From Kocuria rosea subsp. polaris (lineage in GTDB: Bacteria > Actinomycetota > Actinomycetes > Actinomycetales > Micrococcaceae): 64,000 bases of DNA. Both the position numbers and the translations under genes were made by a program. Of this stretch, positions 8,671 through 17,497 are shown piece after piece. The notes under the pieces were generated by a model. It had not been told where the DNA came from, did no database searches, and saw only the letters and a program-made list of their open reading frames with translations. Location: positions 102,656 through 166,655 of the forward strand of contig MLDA01000006.1 of NCBI GenBank assembly GCA_023896275.1, read 5' to 3'. How positions within the stretch are numbered: the first letter of the stretch is position 1; every line of letters begins with the position of its first letter.

Positions 8671-9225
8671 ATGACGTCCCCGCCGCTTCCGCCCTGGCCG
8701 CAGGTGCCGCCTGCCTGCGGCGCCGTGCTGCTGCGCCCCGTCCGCGACGACGACGCCGCCATGGCCCGCGAGCTCGCGACCGACCCCTACGTCATCTCCA
8801 TCGGCTCGTTGACCCCGGCGACGGGCGAGGCGGAAGCGCTCGCCTGGGTCCGCCGGCAGCAGCAGCGGTACGTGGACAATGCTGGCTTCTCCTTCGCCAT
8901 CGCGGAGTCCGCGACGGACACGGCCGTCGGTCATTGCGGTCTGTGGCTCAAAGAGCTCTCGGCGGGCCGGGCGAGCGCCGGTTACGCCGTCACTCCCACG
9001 GCCCGTGGCAAAGGTCACGCCACTGCCGCGCTCGTGGCGCTTGTGCGCTTCGCCTGGACTATCGAGGAGCTGCACCGGATCGCCCTATACATCGAGCCCT
9101 GGAATATCGGCTCGATCAGGACGGCGGAACGGGCGGGATTCGCCGCCGAGGGCCTGCTGCGCAGCTACCAGGAGATCGGCGGCGTGCGCCGCGACATGCT
9201 CCTCTACGCTGCCGTACGACCGTAG
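8671..9225 (+). CDS. GNAT family N-acetyltransferase (RimJ/RimL type)
   Basis: A 184-aa protein covering a full GNAT fold. It shows VLLRPVRDDDAAMARELATD at the N-terminus, the acetyl-CoA loop ARGKGHATAALVALVRFAW (about residues 110-128), and the C-terminal IEPWNIGSIRTAERAGFAAEGLLRSY typical of RimJ/RimL enzymes. The acceptor is unknown. The 3' end overlaps the end of purN by 22 bp in convergent orientation. Confidence 0.9.
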   Translation: MTSPPLPPWPQVPPACGAVLLRPVRDDDAAMARELATDPYVISIGSLTPATGEAEALAWVRRQQQRYVDNAGFSFAIAESATDTAVGHCGLWLKELSAGRASAGYAVTPTARGKGHATAALVALVRFAWTIEELHRIALYIEPWNIGSIRTAERAGFAAEGLLRSYQEIGGVRRDMLLYAAVRP

Positions 9226-9785
9226 GCCAGATCCGCCAAGACCTCGATGAGAAGCTCACGTTCCTGGACCTTGATGCGCTCGTGCAAGGACTCCTCGGTG
9301 TCGTCCGCGAGCACCTCGACGGCGCGCTGGGCAAGGATGGGGCCCGTGTCGACGCCGGCGTCGGCGATGTGCACCGTGCAGCCGGTGACCTTCACGCCGT
9401 AGGCGAGGGCGTCGCGGACGCCGTGCGCGCCCGGGAACGCCGGCAGCAGGGCCGGGTGCGTGTTCAGGTAGGTGCCGTCGAAGGCGTCGATGAACTCATC
9501 GCCGACGATGCGCATGAATCCGCTGGAGACCACGTAGTCGGGCTCGTAGGACAGGCACTTGGCGGTCAGCGCGTGATTCCACTCGCCGCGGTCGGCGTAG
9601 TCCCTGAAGTTCACCTCGAACGTCTCGATGCCGGCGGCTGCGGAGCGCTCCAGCCCCTGTGTACCCGGCCGGTCAGCCCCGACGGCCGCGATCTCGATGT
9701 CGAGGCGGCCGGCCGCGACGGCGTCGATGACGGCCTGAAGGTTGGATCCTGTGCCGGAGACTAGTGCCACGATTCGCATGCGCAC
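9204..9785 (-). CDS. purN: Phosphoribosylglycinamide formyltransferase
   Basis: A 193-aa PurN of normal length. It transfers formyl from 10-formyl-THF to GAR, the third step of purine synthesis. Visible signatures are the phosphate-binding loop SGTGSNLQAV (residues 9-18), catalytic NTHPALLPAFPGAHGVRDAL, and HIADAGVDTGPILAQ. ATG at 9785 or the next in-frame ATG (9779) could start it. In most Actinobacteria purN lies directly after DUF6350 and before purH. Here two unrelated genes separate it from DUF6350 and purH is absent from the window. Confidence 0.95.
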   Translation of the reverse strand: MRMRIVALVSGTGSNLQAVIDAVAAGRLDIEIAAVGADRPGTQGLERSAAAGIETFEVNFRDYADRGEWNHALTAKCLSYEPDYVVSSGFMRIVGDEFIDAFDGTYLNTHPALLPAFPGAHGVRDALAYGVKVTGCTVHIADAGVDTGPILAQRAVEVLADDTEESLHERIKVQERELLIEVLADLAYGRTAA

Positions 9786-9810
9786 CAGCTTATCGGGCTA
9801 CGCTTCCACC

Positions 9811-10380
9811 ATGAGCACGCGTGAAGAAAACACCGCCGAGAACGCCGGCTGGGTGCCGGACTCCAAGGACTGGACCTGGGTCCTCGCCAAGACCTGCCCC
9901 GACTGTGGCGCGGACGTCTCCGCGATGTCCCCGCAGGACGTGGCCGCGGCCATCCGCGACTGCCTGCCGGCCTGGCGCGAACTGCTGATCGACACGTCCG
10001 CCGACGACGCGGCGCTGCGCGCGCGGCCCGAGCCGAACGTCTGGTCGCCGTTGGAGTACGCGGCCCACGTGCGCGACGTCTTCCGAATCATGCACTACCG
10101 CCTCGACCTGATGCTGCGCGAGGACGTGCCGACGTTCCCGGACTGGGACCAGGATGCGACGGCGCGCGAGGACCGGTACGTCGAGCAGGATCCGCGCACG
10201 GTCGCGATCCAGCTGGCCTCGGCCGGGCGGGGCCTGGCGGACGCTTTCGACTCGGTCCTGACCCGGGACATCGGCCGCCGCGGGCTGCGCAGCAACGGCT
10301 CCGAGTTCACCGTCGAAACCCTCTCACGGTACGCCTGGCACGACATCGCCCACCACCTGCACGACCTCGAGCTGGCCTGA
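9811..10380 (+). CDS. DinB family protein
   Basis: A 189-aa four-helix DinB_2-like protein. It carries WTWVLAKTCPDCGADVSAM, NVWSPLEYAAHVRDVFRIMHYRL and, near the C-terminus, SRYAWHDIAHHLHDLELA. The histidines in EYAAHV and in WHDIAHH match the three-His metal site of DinB/YfiT proteins, which often act as thiol-dependent (mycothiol, bacillithiol) transferases. It is divergent from purN with only 25 bp between starts, and convergent with the next gene (1 bp between ends). Confidence 0.85.
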   Translation: MSTREENTAENAGWVPDSKDWTWVLAKTCPDCGADVSAMSPQDVAAAIRDCLPAWRELLIDTSADDAALRARPEPNVWSPLEYAAHVRDVFRIMHYRLDLMLREDVPTFPDWDQDATAREDRYVEQDPRTVAIQLASAGRGLADAFDSVLTRDIGRRGLRSNGSEFTVETLSRYAWHDIAHHLHDLELA

Positions 10381-10381
10381 A

Positions 10382-11560
10382 CTACGACGCCGGCTCGGGC
10401 GGGGTCGCCCCGTTCACGGGCTGGGTCTCCTCGTGGCCGGGCGCGGCTGCGGTGCCCGTGACCGCCGTCGTGTTGCGGATGAACACCACAAGCCAGCTGA
10501 AGACGATGCCCGCGGCGGCGAGCTCTAGCGCGGTGAGGTTGTAGTAGCGCAGCGGGAACCACAGGTACGCGGCGCCGGCGAGCAGTGCGACGGCGCCGTA
10601 GGTGAACACGTAGAAGGCCCGCGGGTAACCGGGCGCCCACAACGGGATGCCCAGCAGTAGCACCAGCAGGATCGCGCTCAGCAGCCGCACGAAGAAGGTG
10701 TGCACCGGTTCCGAGGCGTGCAGCGTGACCAGCCCGATGCCGACCATGCACAGCCCGATGCCGATGAGGCTCCAGCGGACCACCGCGGCCCGAGGGCGCA
10801 GGAACCGGCGCCGGGCGCGGCCGACGGCCTCGTCGCGCCGGTCGAGCGCGTCGGCCCAGAGCTTGAGGTCGCGCGTGACGAAGGCGGAGAGCGTTGTGAG
10901 GATGACGCCCGAGGTCGTGATGGTGGTGTTGAACGTCCAGAACGAGGTCTGGCCCGCCGTGCCGGTGCCGAGCTCGCTGAACATGATGTGCCACCACAGC
11001 GGGTTCTCCGCGGCGAGCATGCTCACCAGCATGCCGGAGGCCATGAAGCCGGCCAGCAGCAGGGCGAGGGTCGAGGCATTGATCCGCGCGCCCGAATCGT
11101 AGGCGGCGTAGGCGGCGATGCCCGCGGCGATGGCCAGCATCACGCCGCCCGCGTAGGAGTCCACGGTCAGGCCGAAGAACGCGTCCTGAAAGATACGGAA
11201 GACCACCAGGGAGGACATGACGGCGATCGACGCGTGCACCACCACGAGGGCCGCCCCGTCCACGATCTGCCTGGCCAGGGGCCGGGCCGAGAGCCAGGAA
11301 TGGGTGCCACGGATGGTCTGCAGATAGCCGGCCACGAAGCCCGCACCTGCGGCGATCCCGGATGTGACCGCCGCGAAGACCGCGACGGAGCGGTCCCCGG
11401 CCAGGGACGGGCGGTATCCCTCGAACCCGACCAGCCCGACGACGAGCGCGAACAGCGCCGCGAGTCCGCCGGCAATGAGCGCGCGCGATTCGACGAGGGC
11501 CTGCGCGCCGTTGGCCCGTTCAGGCGTGCGAGACGCCCCGCGGCGGTCTTCGGTCGACAT
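10382..11560 (-). CDS. DUF998-like polytopic membrane protein
   Basis: A 392-aa protein with about ten transmembrane segments. The central HIMFSELGTGTAG and FWTFNTTITTSGVILTT are reminiscent of DUF998 ('HxxSxLG', then 'fNxxli'), but the family assignment is tentative. The N-terminal 30 residues (MSTEDRRGAS...) and the C-terminal tail are cytoplasmic-looking. ATG at 11560 was chosen over the more distal codon at 11611, whose extra residues are polar and unconserved-looking. Function unknown. Confidence 0.7.
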   Translation of the reverse strand: MSTEDRRGASRTPERANGAQALVESRALIAGGLAALFALVVGLVGFEGYRPSLAGDRSVAVFAAVTSGIAAGAGFVAGYLQTIRGTHSWLSARPLARQIVDGAALVVVHASIAVMSSLVVFRIFQDAFFGLTVDSYAGGVMLAIAAGIAAYAAYDSGARINASTLALLLAGFMASGMLVSMLAAENPLWWHIMFSELGTGTAGQTSFWTFNTTITTSGVILTTLSAFVTRDLKLWADALDRRDEAVGRARRRFLRPRAAVVRWSLIGIGLCMVGIGLVTLHASEPVHTFFVRLLSAILLVLLLGIPLWAPGYPRAFYVFTYGAVALLAGAAYLWFPLRYYNLTALELAAAGIVFSWLVVFIRNTTAVTGTAAAPGHEETQPVNGATPPEPAS

Positions 11561-11627
11561 GTCCGGGTCCCTCCCGTCAGTGTGCGTTTTCGTTCGTGCC
11601 CATCGTGGCACGCCGCGGAGGCGTCCG

Positions 11628-12947
11628 TCAGGAGCGTCCGTGGTCGTCGTCCAGCACCGGGTCGGGGACGAGCAGCGGGCCCGAGAGGGTGCCCAGCATC
11701 GTGCCCACGGCGACCTCCGCCCCCAGGAACGCGGCGGTCATCCAGAGGTCCGGGCCGATCTCGGTGAGGCGCCCGAGCCCGAGCGAACCCATCGAGATCC
11801 AGCTGCCGAGCATGGACAGCAGGCCCGCCCCCGCGCCGACGAAGGCGCCCAGGAGCAGCGTGGAGATCGCGAGCGAGAGCCACCGGTAGGGCACCTTGAG
11901 CGCGCACCAGTCGTCGAGGTGGTCCTCCCCCTCGCGCACGAACCACCAGCCGGCGAGGAAGCCCGCTAGGACCGGCAGCGCCATGAACATCCATGCTGAG
12001 GAGAGCACGTCGCCGGTCGGCAGCGCCGCGAGCAGGGGCACGGCCGGGAGCGGCCCGACGGTGGTCTCGAGGGTGCTCAACGTGGAGCCGGCGCCCAGGC
12101 TGAAGCCGCCGCCGCTGACCCAGGCGAGGGCGAAGAAGGCGAAGTTGGGGATGAGGCCGAGCTGACCGATCGTGAGCAGGATGCCCCCGATCACACCCGT
12201 GCCCAGCTGCTGGTAGACGTTCGACATCTCGGCCCAGCGCGTACCGAGGCTGGCCGCGAGCACGAGGCACGCGAAGAGCAGTGACGCGAAGTAGCCGAGC
12301 ACGCCGGCGCGGACGACGGCCCACGCGTAGGAACCGGCCCACCGAGCGTGTTGGCTGGTCGTGGCGATCCAGTCCACGAGGTTCACGCCGACGAGCCGCG
12401 CCCACGAGCCCGCCTCCCGCCGGCACCCGATGACGACGCCGGCCCCGGCCACGACCAGCGGGATGAGACCCGCGCTCGCCCATCCGATGGCCACCTCCGC
12501 CGTCGGAGCGACGAAGCCGACGAGCAGTCCGAACAGCGCATACGCGCCGAGCGCCCCGGCGATTCCTTGCCAGAGCTGGTCAGCGTAGGAGGCCCGGGCG
12601 ATGCGCCGGCCGGCCCGCCATGAGAGCAGGAACGGCACGAGCGCCAGGCCGAGCGGCGTGAGCGAGAGCGTGCCGGCGAGGGCGGCACCGCCGTCGTCTG
12701 TCAGACTCAACTGCAGCGGGACGCCGTGCATGAGCAGCCACGCCTGGCCGCAGAGCCGGAAGAGATCGTCCAGCTTCAGGTCCTCGAAGCCGCCGGCGAA
12801 CCAGACGGCGACCAGCGGGATCACGACGAGCAGCGCGGAGATGATGGCGCTCTGGAGGAGCTCGAAGGCGCCCTGGAGCCACAACGGCATGGGGATGCCC
12901 TCGCGCAGCACGGTGCGCGCGCGTTCTTTCAGGCTCGGCTTGTTCAT
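11628..12947 (-). CDS. DUF6350 family membrane protein (PerM-like)
   Basis: A 439-aa protein with about ten hydrophobic helices. The start MNKPSLKERARTVLREGIPMPLWLQGAFELLQSA and the central GQLGLIPNFAFFALAWVSGGGFSLGAGSTL are characteristic of the actinobacterial DUF6350 family, which includes mycobacterial PerM (cell-division and envelope stability). It normally sits between sucD and purN; here a DUF998-like gene and a DinB gene intervene before purN. ATG at 12947 is internal to a longer open frame whose upstream part is antisense shadow. Confidence 0.85.
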   Translation of the reverse strand: MNKPSLKERARTVLREGIPMPLWLQGAFELLQSAIISALLVVIPLVAVWFAGGFEDLKLDDLFRLCGQAWLLMHGVPLQLSLTDDGGAALAGTLSLTPLGLALVPFLLSWRAGRRIARASYADQLWQGIAGALGAYALFGLLVGFVAPTAEVAIGWASAGLIPLVVAGAGVVIGCRREAGSWARLVGVNLVDWIATTSQHARWAGSYAWAVVRAGVLGYFASLLFACLVLAASLGTRWAEMSNVYQQLGTGVIGGILLTIGQLGLIPNFAFFALAWVSGGGFSLGAGSTLSTLETTVGPLPAVPLLAALPTGDVLSSAWMFMALPVLAGFLAGWWFVREGEDHLDDWCALKVPYRWLSLAISTLLLGAFVGAGAGLLSMLGSWISMGSLGLGRLTEIGPDLWMTAAFLGAEVAVGTMLGTLSGPLLVPDPVLDDDHGRS

Positions 12948-13021
12948 CGTCTCCAATCGTGCCACCTGCGGTGCGCGGCGGGGCCGAACGACTCGGGCGA
13001 AGCGCACCACACGACGACGGC

Positions 13022-13762
13022 TCAGAGCACGTCGGCCAGGCCCTTGCCGAGGGCGGTGAACGCGCCGACGAACGCGATGAAGAGGACGAAGAGGCGGGCG
13101 CTGCGGTCGGAGACGTAGCGCTGGACCCATTCGCCGCCGAAGATGCCCGCGACGATCGCAACGGTGATCGCCGCCCACACCCACCAGCCGATCTCCGGGG
13201 CCTGGCTGGGATCGAGCACGAGCTTGGTGATGATGACGGCGGCGCCCATGGCCGCGAAGAACGGCTGCAGCGTCGCCGCGAACGGCCGCTGGGGCCAGCG
13301 GGCGAGCACCGCGTAGGCGCTCACGGCGGGGCCACCGACGCCCGCCATCGCGTTGGTCAGCCCGGAGAGCATGCCGGCCGCCGCGCGCGCCGGCCTCCCG
13401 GTCACGACGACGTCGGCCCGGCTGAGCAGCAGCGACAGGACGAGCGCGACGAGCACGACCGCGCCGATGACGAGGGACAACGGCCCGGCGGGCAGGGCGG
13501 CGGCGATGAGCGCGCCGGGGATCGTGCCGGCGAGCGCGGCCGGGGTCAGCCAGCGGAACATCGACCAGTCGATGTCGCGCCAGACGCGCGGAATGATGAG
13601 CAGGCTCGAGATCATCCCGCACACGTTGACGACGAACACGCCGTGGTGCGGGCCGAGCAGGAGCACGAGGAACGGGGCGACGAGCATCGCGAAGCCGAGC
13701 CCGGCGACCCGTTGGGCGACGGCGCCGACCACCACGAGCACCAGCATCATCGTCAGAATCAT
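13022..13762 (-). CDS. TSUP family transporter (TauE/SafE-like)
   Basis: About 246 aa with eight hydrophobic segments in two repeats. GLGFAMLVAPFLVLLLGPHHGV and GLTNAMAGVGGPAVSAYAVLA are the duplicated TauE/SafE signature. The family exports sulfite or organosulfonates; the substrate here is unknown. ATG 13762 is preferred because GGTGGA precedes it at good spacing, but GTG 13771 is possible. The 75-bp gap to DUF6350 suggests a shared minus-strand transcript. Confidence 0.85.
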   Translation of the reverse strand: MILTMMLVLVVVGAVAQRVAGLGFAMLVAPFLVLLLGPHHGVFVVNVCGMISSLLIIPRVWRDIDWSMFRWLTPAALAGTIPGALIAAALPAGPLSLVIGAVVLVALVLSLLLSRADVVVTGRPARAAAGMLSGLTNAMAGVGGPAVSAYAVLARWPQRPFAATLQPFFAAMGAAVIITKLVLDPSQAPEIGWWVWAAITVAIVAGIFGGEWVQRYVSDRSARLFVLFIAFVGAFTALGKGLADVL

Positions 13763-13885
13763 CGCGTCCACCCGAGCAAGCGTACGGCAGACCGGCCAGA
13801 CGGTCGGGAAGGTGCTCGCTGAGTGTTCACCGCCGCCTCCGGGGGTGTTCACCCACCCGCTACCGGCGGGCGCGAGGCTTAGAGC

Positions 13886-15034
13886 GTGAAGATCGCTGTG
13901 ATTGCAGAATCGTTCCTTCCACACATGAATGGCGTGACCAACTCCGTACTGCAGCTGCTGCGGCACCTGCGCCGCGAGGGTCACGAGGCCGTCGTCGTAG
14001 CCCCCGCGACGAGCTGGGCCGGCCCCGCCTGGGCCACCGAGCAGGCCCCCGCCGTCGTCGAGGGCTTCGAGGTGCACGCGCTGCCGGCCCTGCCGCTCTC
14101 CGGCTACCCGAACGTGCGCGTCGCCGCGGGCACCGTGAGCCGGGTGCGCCGCCTGCTCGAGCGCGTCCGCCCCGACGTCGTGCACGTTGCCAGCCCGTTC
14201 GTACTGGGCTGGCGGGCCATCCAGGCCGCGAACCAGCTGGGGCTGCCGACGGTCTCCGTTTTCCAGACGGAGATCCCCGCCTACGCCCAGCGCTACGGTG
14301 CCCCGTGGCTCGAGCAGCTGCTCTGGAACCACGTGCGCACGATGCACGCGGCCTCGACGATCAACCTGACCCCGAGCAGCTACTCGATGAACCAGCTGGC
14401 CGGCGCGGGAATCCCTCGGCTGCGGATGTGGCGCCGCGGGGTCGACACGGAGCGTTTCTCCCCGGCGCGGCGTTCGGGCGAGCTGCGCCGCCGGCTGGCG
14501 CCGAACGGCGAGCGCCTCATCGGGTTCGTCGGGCGCCTCGCCGCGGAGAAGCAGGTCGAGGACCTCGCGGTGCTGGCCGACCTGCCGGACACGCGCCTCG
14601 TGATCGTCGGCTCAGGGCCGCTCAAGGCGCAGCTCCAGGAGCTGTTGCCCGAAGCGCATTTTGCCGGGTTCCTCAGCGGCGACGAGCTCGGCGAAATGGT
14701 CGCGAGTCTGGACATCTTCGTCCACCCGGGCGAATCCGAGACCTTCTGCCAGACGATCCAGGAGGCCATGGCCTGCGCGGTGCCGGTCGTCGCGGTCGGC
14801 CGCGGCGGGCCGCTCGACCTCGTCGACAACTCCCGCACCGGTTGGCTGTACGCGCCCGGGCGGCTGGCCGACCTGCGCGGCCACGTCACGGACCTCGCGT
14901 ACGACGACGCCAAGCGCCAGGCGTTTGCGTCGGCGGCCTGGGCTTCAGTCCAGGGGCGGACGTGGCCCGCGCTGTGCGACGAGCTCCTGGGCCACTACCG
15001 GTCCGCGATCGCGACGGCGGGCGCCCGCGTCTAG
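13886..15034 (+). CDS. GT4 family glycosyltransferase (MgtA-like)
   Basis: A 382-aa GT-B enzyme. The N-terminal acceptor domain begins VIAESFLPHMNGVTNSVLQLLRHL. The donor domain has GFVGRLAAEKQVEDLAVLAD and the E-x7-E motif within HPGESETFCQTIQEAMACAVPVVA. It closely resembles actinobacterial GDP-mannose-dependent alpha-mannosyltransferases acting on glycolipid precursors (MgtA/PimB branch). The donor specificity is inferred from family only. The start is GTG at 13886. Confidence 0.9.
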   Translation: MKIAVIAESFLPHMNGVTNSVLQLLRHLRREGHEAVVVAPATSWAGPAWATEQAPAVVEGFEVHALPALPLSGYPNVRVAAGTVSRVRRLLERVRPDVVHVASPFVLGWRAIQAANQLGLPTVSVFQTEIPAYAQRYGAPWLEQLLWNHVRTMHAASTINLTPSSYSMNQLAGAGIPRLRMWRRGVDTERFSPARRSGELRRRLAPNGERLIGFVGRLAAEKQVEDLAVLADLPDTRLVIVGSGPLKAQLQELLPEAHFAGFLSGDELGEMVASLDIFVHPGESETFCQTIQEAMACAVPVVAVGRGGPLDLVDNSRTGWLYAPGRLADLRGHVTDLAYDDAKRQAFASAAWASVQGRTWPALCDELLGHYRSAIATAGARV

Positions 15035-15046
15035 TGGGTCCGGCCC

Positions 15047-15865
15047 CTAATAGCTGGCCGGTCGGTCCCCCGAACCGTCCGCGATGTACTTCGCGGCGAG
15101 CGCCTCGGTGCCCCGGGCCAGCAGCGCGACGTCAGCGCCCACGTTGACGAAGTCCGCCCCGGCCGCGATGTACTCGCGCGCCTGCGACTCGACGAACGCG
15201 TTGACGCCGACGATCTTTCCGGCCGCCTTGACGTCCGCGATCGTCCGCTTCACGGCCGCGACGACGTCGGGGTGGTCCTGCTGGCCGAGCAGCCCCATGG
15301 TCGCGGCCAGATCCGACGGCCCGATGAACACGGCGTCGATCCCGTCGACCGCGGCGATCTGGGCCGCGTTGGCCACGGCCTCAGCGGACTCGATCTGCAC
15401 GATGAGCGTGATGAACTCGTCGGCGCGCGCGAGGTAGTCCGGCACGCGGTTCCAGCGGGCCGATCGGGCGAGCGCGGAGCCGACTCCGCGCACGCCGGCC
15501 GGGGCGTAGCGGACGGCGGAGACGGCGGAGACGGCGTCGTCGGGCGTGTTCACCATGGGAACGATCAGGGACTGCGCGCCGAGGTCGAGGAACTGCTTGA
15601 TGAGCACCGCGTCGTTGAAGGGCACCCGGACCACGCAGACGCAGTCGTAGCCGGCGACGGCCCGCAGCTGGGCGAGCACGGACTCGAGGTTGACGGGGCC
15701 GTGCTCGGCGTCGATGAGCACGTAGTCCAGGCCGGACCCGGCACAGATCTCGGCGGCGCCGGCATCCCCCGAGCAGACGAACATGCCGGCGACGGTGCGG
15801 CCGGCGGACCGATCGCCGGAGAACAGGTCCTTGAAGGACTTCGGCGGGTCTAGACGAAACGGCAT
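15047..15865 (-). CDS. hpaI: HpcH/HpaI family aldolase
   Basis: A 272-aa class II aldolase. It cleaves 4-hydroxy-2-oxoheptane-1,7-dioate or a related hydroxy-keto acid to pyruvate plus an aldehyde. Visible are DYVLIDAEHGPVNLESVLAQLRA (base and Mg region), QIESAEAVANAAQIAAVDGIDAVFIGPSDLAATMG (metal-ligand Glu and Asp) and AAGADFVNVGADVALLARG. It overlaps the hydratase gene upstream by 16 nt, so the two are translationally coupled. No other 4-hydroxyphenylacetate genes are in the window. Confidence 0.88.
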   Translation of the reverse strand: MPFRLDPPKSFKDLFSGDRSAGRTVAGMFVCSGDAGAAEICAGSGLDYVLIDAEHGPVNLESVLAQLRAVAGYDCVCVVRVPFNDAVLIKQFLDLGAQSLIVPMVNTPDDAVSAVSAVRYAPAGVRGVGSALARSARWNRVPDYLARADEFITLIVQIESAEAVANAAQIAAVDGIDAVFIGPSDLAATMGLLGQQDHPDVVAAVKRTIADVKAAGKIVGVNAFVESQAREYIAAGADFVNVGADVALLARGTEALAAKYIADGSGDRPASY

Positions 15866-16635
15866 GTCACCGTCCCCAACTGGCCGTAGTCGGCGAGCAC
15901 GGTGTCGCCTGCGTGCACCCACATCGGACGCGTGAAGGAGCCGGCCAGGATGATCTCGCCGGCCTTGAGCCCGTCGCCGTGCGGGGCGATTTTGTTGGCG
16001 AGCCAGTGCACGCCGGAGGCCGGGTGGTTGAGGACTCCGGCGCCGACCCCCGTCTCCTCGACGACCTGGTTCTTGAACAGGATCGCGGAGACCCAGCGCA
16101 GGTCGACGTCGTTCGGCCGCACCGGGTTGCCGCCGATGACCATGGAGCCCATGGCCGCGTTGTCGGAGATGGTGTCGACGATCGTGCGGCCCTCCATCTC
16201 GATGCGGGAGTCGAGGATCTCCAGGGCGGGCACCACGTAGTCGGTCGCGTCGAGCACGTCGAAGATTGTGGCGTTGGGGCCGGTGATGTCGCGGCCGAGC
16301 TTGAAGGCGAGCTCGACCTCGACCCGCGGGTGCGTGTAGTCGGCCCACGTGATCTCGACGCCGGTCTCGTGGATCATGTCGTCAAAGATGATGCCGTAGT
16401 CGGGCTCGGTGATGCCGGTGGCCATCTGCATGGCGCGCGAGGTGAGGCCGATCTTGCGGCCCGCGAGCCGGCGCCCGTCCTCCTCGCTGCGCTTGCGCCA
16501 CAGGTTCTGCACCCGGTAGGAGTCCTCGATGGTCATCTCCGGGTAGCGGGCCGTGAGCCGCTTGACCGGCGTGCGGTTCTTTCCCGCCGCGACGAGTTCG
16601 TCCGCGATCTCGGTTATGGTCTCGTCACTGAGCAT
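15850..16635 (-). CDS. hpaH: 2-oxo-hepta-3-ene-1,7-dioate hydratase
   Basis: A 261-aa hydratase of the HpaH/MhpD (FAH-like) family. It hydrates 2-oxohept-3-ene-1,7-dioate to the substrate of HpaI. Residues include RKIGLTSRAMQMATGITEPDYGIIFDDM, HPRVEVELAFKLGRDITGP (metal-binding Glu residues), and GDGLKAGEIILAGSFTRPMWV. ATG 16635 was chosen; a longer frame open from 16770 has no family-like sequence upstream. Two-gene hpaH-hpaI modules outside a full hpa cluster do occur. Confidence 0.9.
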   Translation of the reverse strand: MLSDETITEIADELVAAGKNRTPVKRLTARYPEMTIEDSYRVQNLWRKRSEEDGRRLAGRKIGLTSRAMQMATGITEPDYGIIFDDMIHETGVEITWADYTHPRVEVELAFKLGRDITGPNATIFDVLDATDYVVPALEILDSRIEMEGRTIVDTISDNAAMGSMVIGGNPVRPNDVDLRWVSAILFKNQVVEETGVGAGVLNHPASGVHWLANKIAPHGDGLKAGEIILAGSFTRPMWVHAGDTVLADYGQLGTVTCRFV

Positions 16636-16806
16636 GCATGCGCCTTCCGCCTCTTCGCGAATCCGCCGGTTCCGGCGGGCTGTCACCGTCGCGGCCCGCC
16701 CCGGTGGGCAGGCCGTGCCGATGGTGACCATGCTAGCGCCCGACGACGCCGGCGGCCCGCCTCCCAGCACTGACGGCCGTCGGCTGCGCGCAGCGTCAAC
16801 GCGCGG

Positions 16807-17205
16807 TCACCCCGCGTCAAGCCCCGGGGCGAGGACGGTCAGTCCCAGCGACTCCGCGGCGTCGGCCATGCGCAGGTCGTAGGTGACGACGGCGTCCACG
16901 TCGAGCGTGCTCGCGGTGGCGAGATGGAGGGCATCGAGACTACGCAAATGACGTCCCGGGAGCACGCCCGCCGCCCAGTACGTGGACCGTGCCATCTCGA
17001 ACAACGAGATCCCATCCAGAACGTGGCTAACGGTGCCCTGCGACAGCTCTTCGGCCCGGGCCGCGGCCCGCCGCATCTCCGTCTCGAGCAGAATCGAGGC
17101 GACGAGCTCTGGCCGCTCGTGATCGATCGCGGCCACCAACGCGGCCGTTTCGGCCTCGGCGACGGCGAGCTTCAGCGCGGCCGAGGTATCGAGATACCAG
17201 CGCAC
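16807..17205 (-). CDS. vapC: VapC-like PIN domain toxin
   Basis: A 132-aa PIN ribonuclease with GTG start at 17205. The metal-binding acidic residues are recognisable in WYLDTSAALKL (Asp6), ILLETEMRRA, RSLDALHLATA and TYDLRMADAAE. It is the toxin partner of the Phd/YefM protein; the antitoxin TAG overlaps the toxin GTG by 1 nt, a usual coupling in VapBC loci. The target would be tRNA or rRNA by family knowledge. Confidence 0.88.
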   Translation of the reverse strand: MRWYLDTSAALKLAVAEAETAALVAAIDHERPELVASILLETEMRRAAARAEELSQGTVSHVLDGISLFEMARSTYWAAGVLPGRHLRSLDALHLATASTLDVDAVVTYDLRMADAAESLGLTVLAPGLDAG

Positions 17206-17447
17206 TACCGATCCCCCCGCAACTCGTCGAGGATGTCCGCCGTCGTCTCGGCGAGGACGACGGCGGCCGGCCAGACGATGTCCGCGTTGGCCGGCTTGAC
17301 GCACTTGAGTTCGTCCCGACCATCGGCTGGCACGATCCTCGCGACGGGGACGCCGCGTCGCGTTACCTCGTACGTCTCACCCTGCTCGACACCACGCATG
17401 ATCTCGGCGTTGTCATTGCGCAGCTCGCGTTGACTGATCGTCTTCAT
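17205..17447 (-). CDS. Phd/YefM family antitoxin (VapB partner)
   Basis: An 80-aa antitoxin. Residues 1-45 (MKTISQRELRNDNAEIMRGV, then ETYEVTRRGVPVARIVPAD) are the Phd/YefM DNA-binding fold. The C-terminal tail, rich in Ala, Glu and Asp, would wrap the toxin. It lies upstream of and coupled to the PIN toxin and presumably autorepresses the pair. Confidence 0.9.
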   Translation of the reverse strand: MKTISQRELRNDNAEIMRGVEQGETYEVTRRGVPVARIVPADGRDELKCVKPANADIVWPAAVVLAETTADILDELRGDR

Positions 17448-17497
17448 GCGTCAACCGTAGCATCTCGTAGCACATTCGAGAAGACCCCACGGACGCT

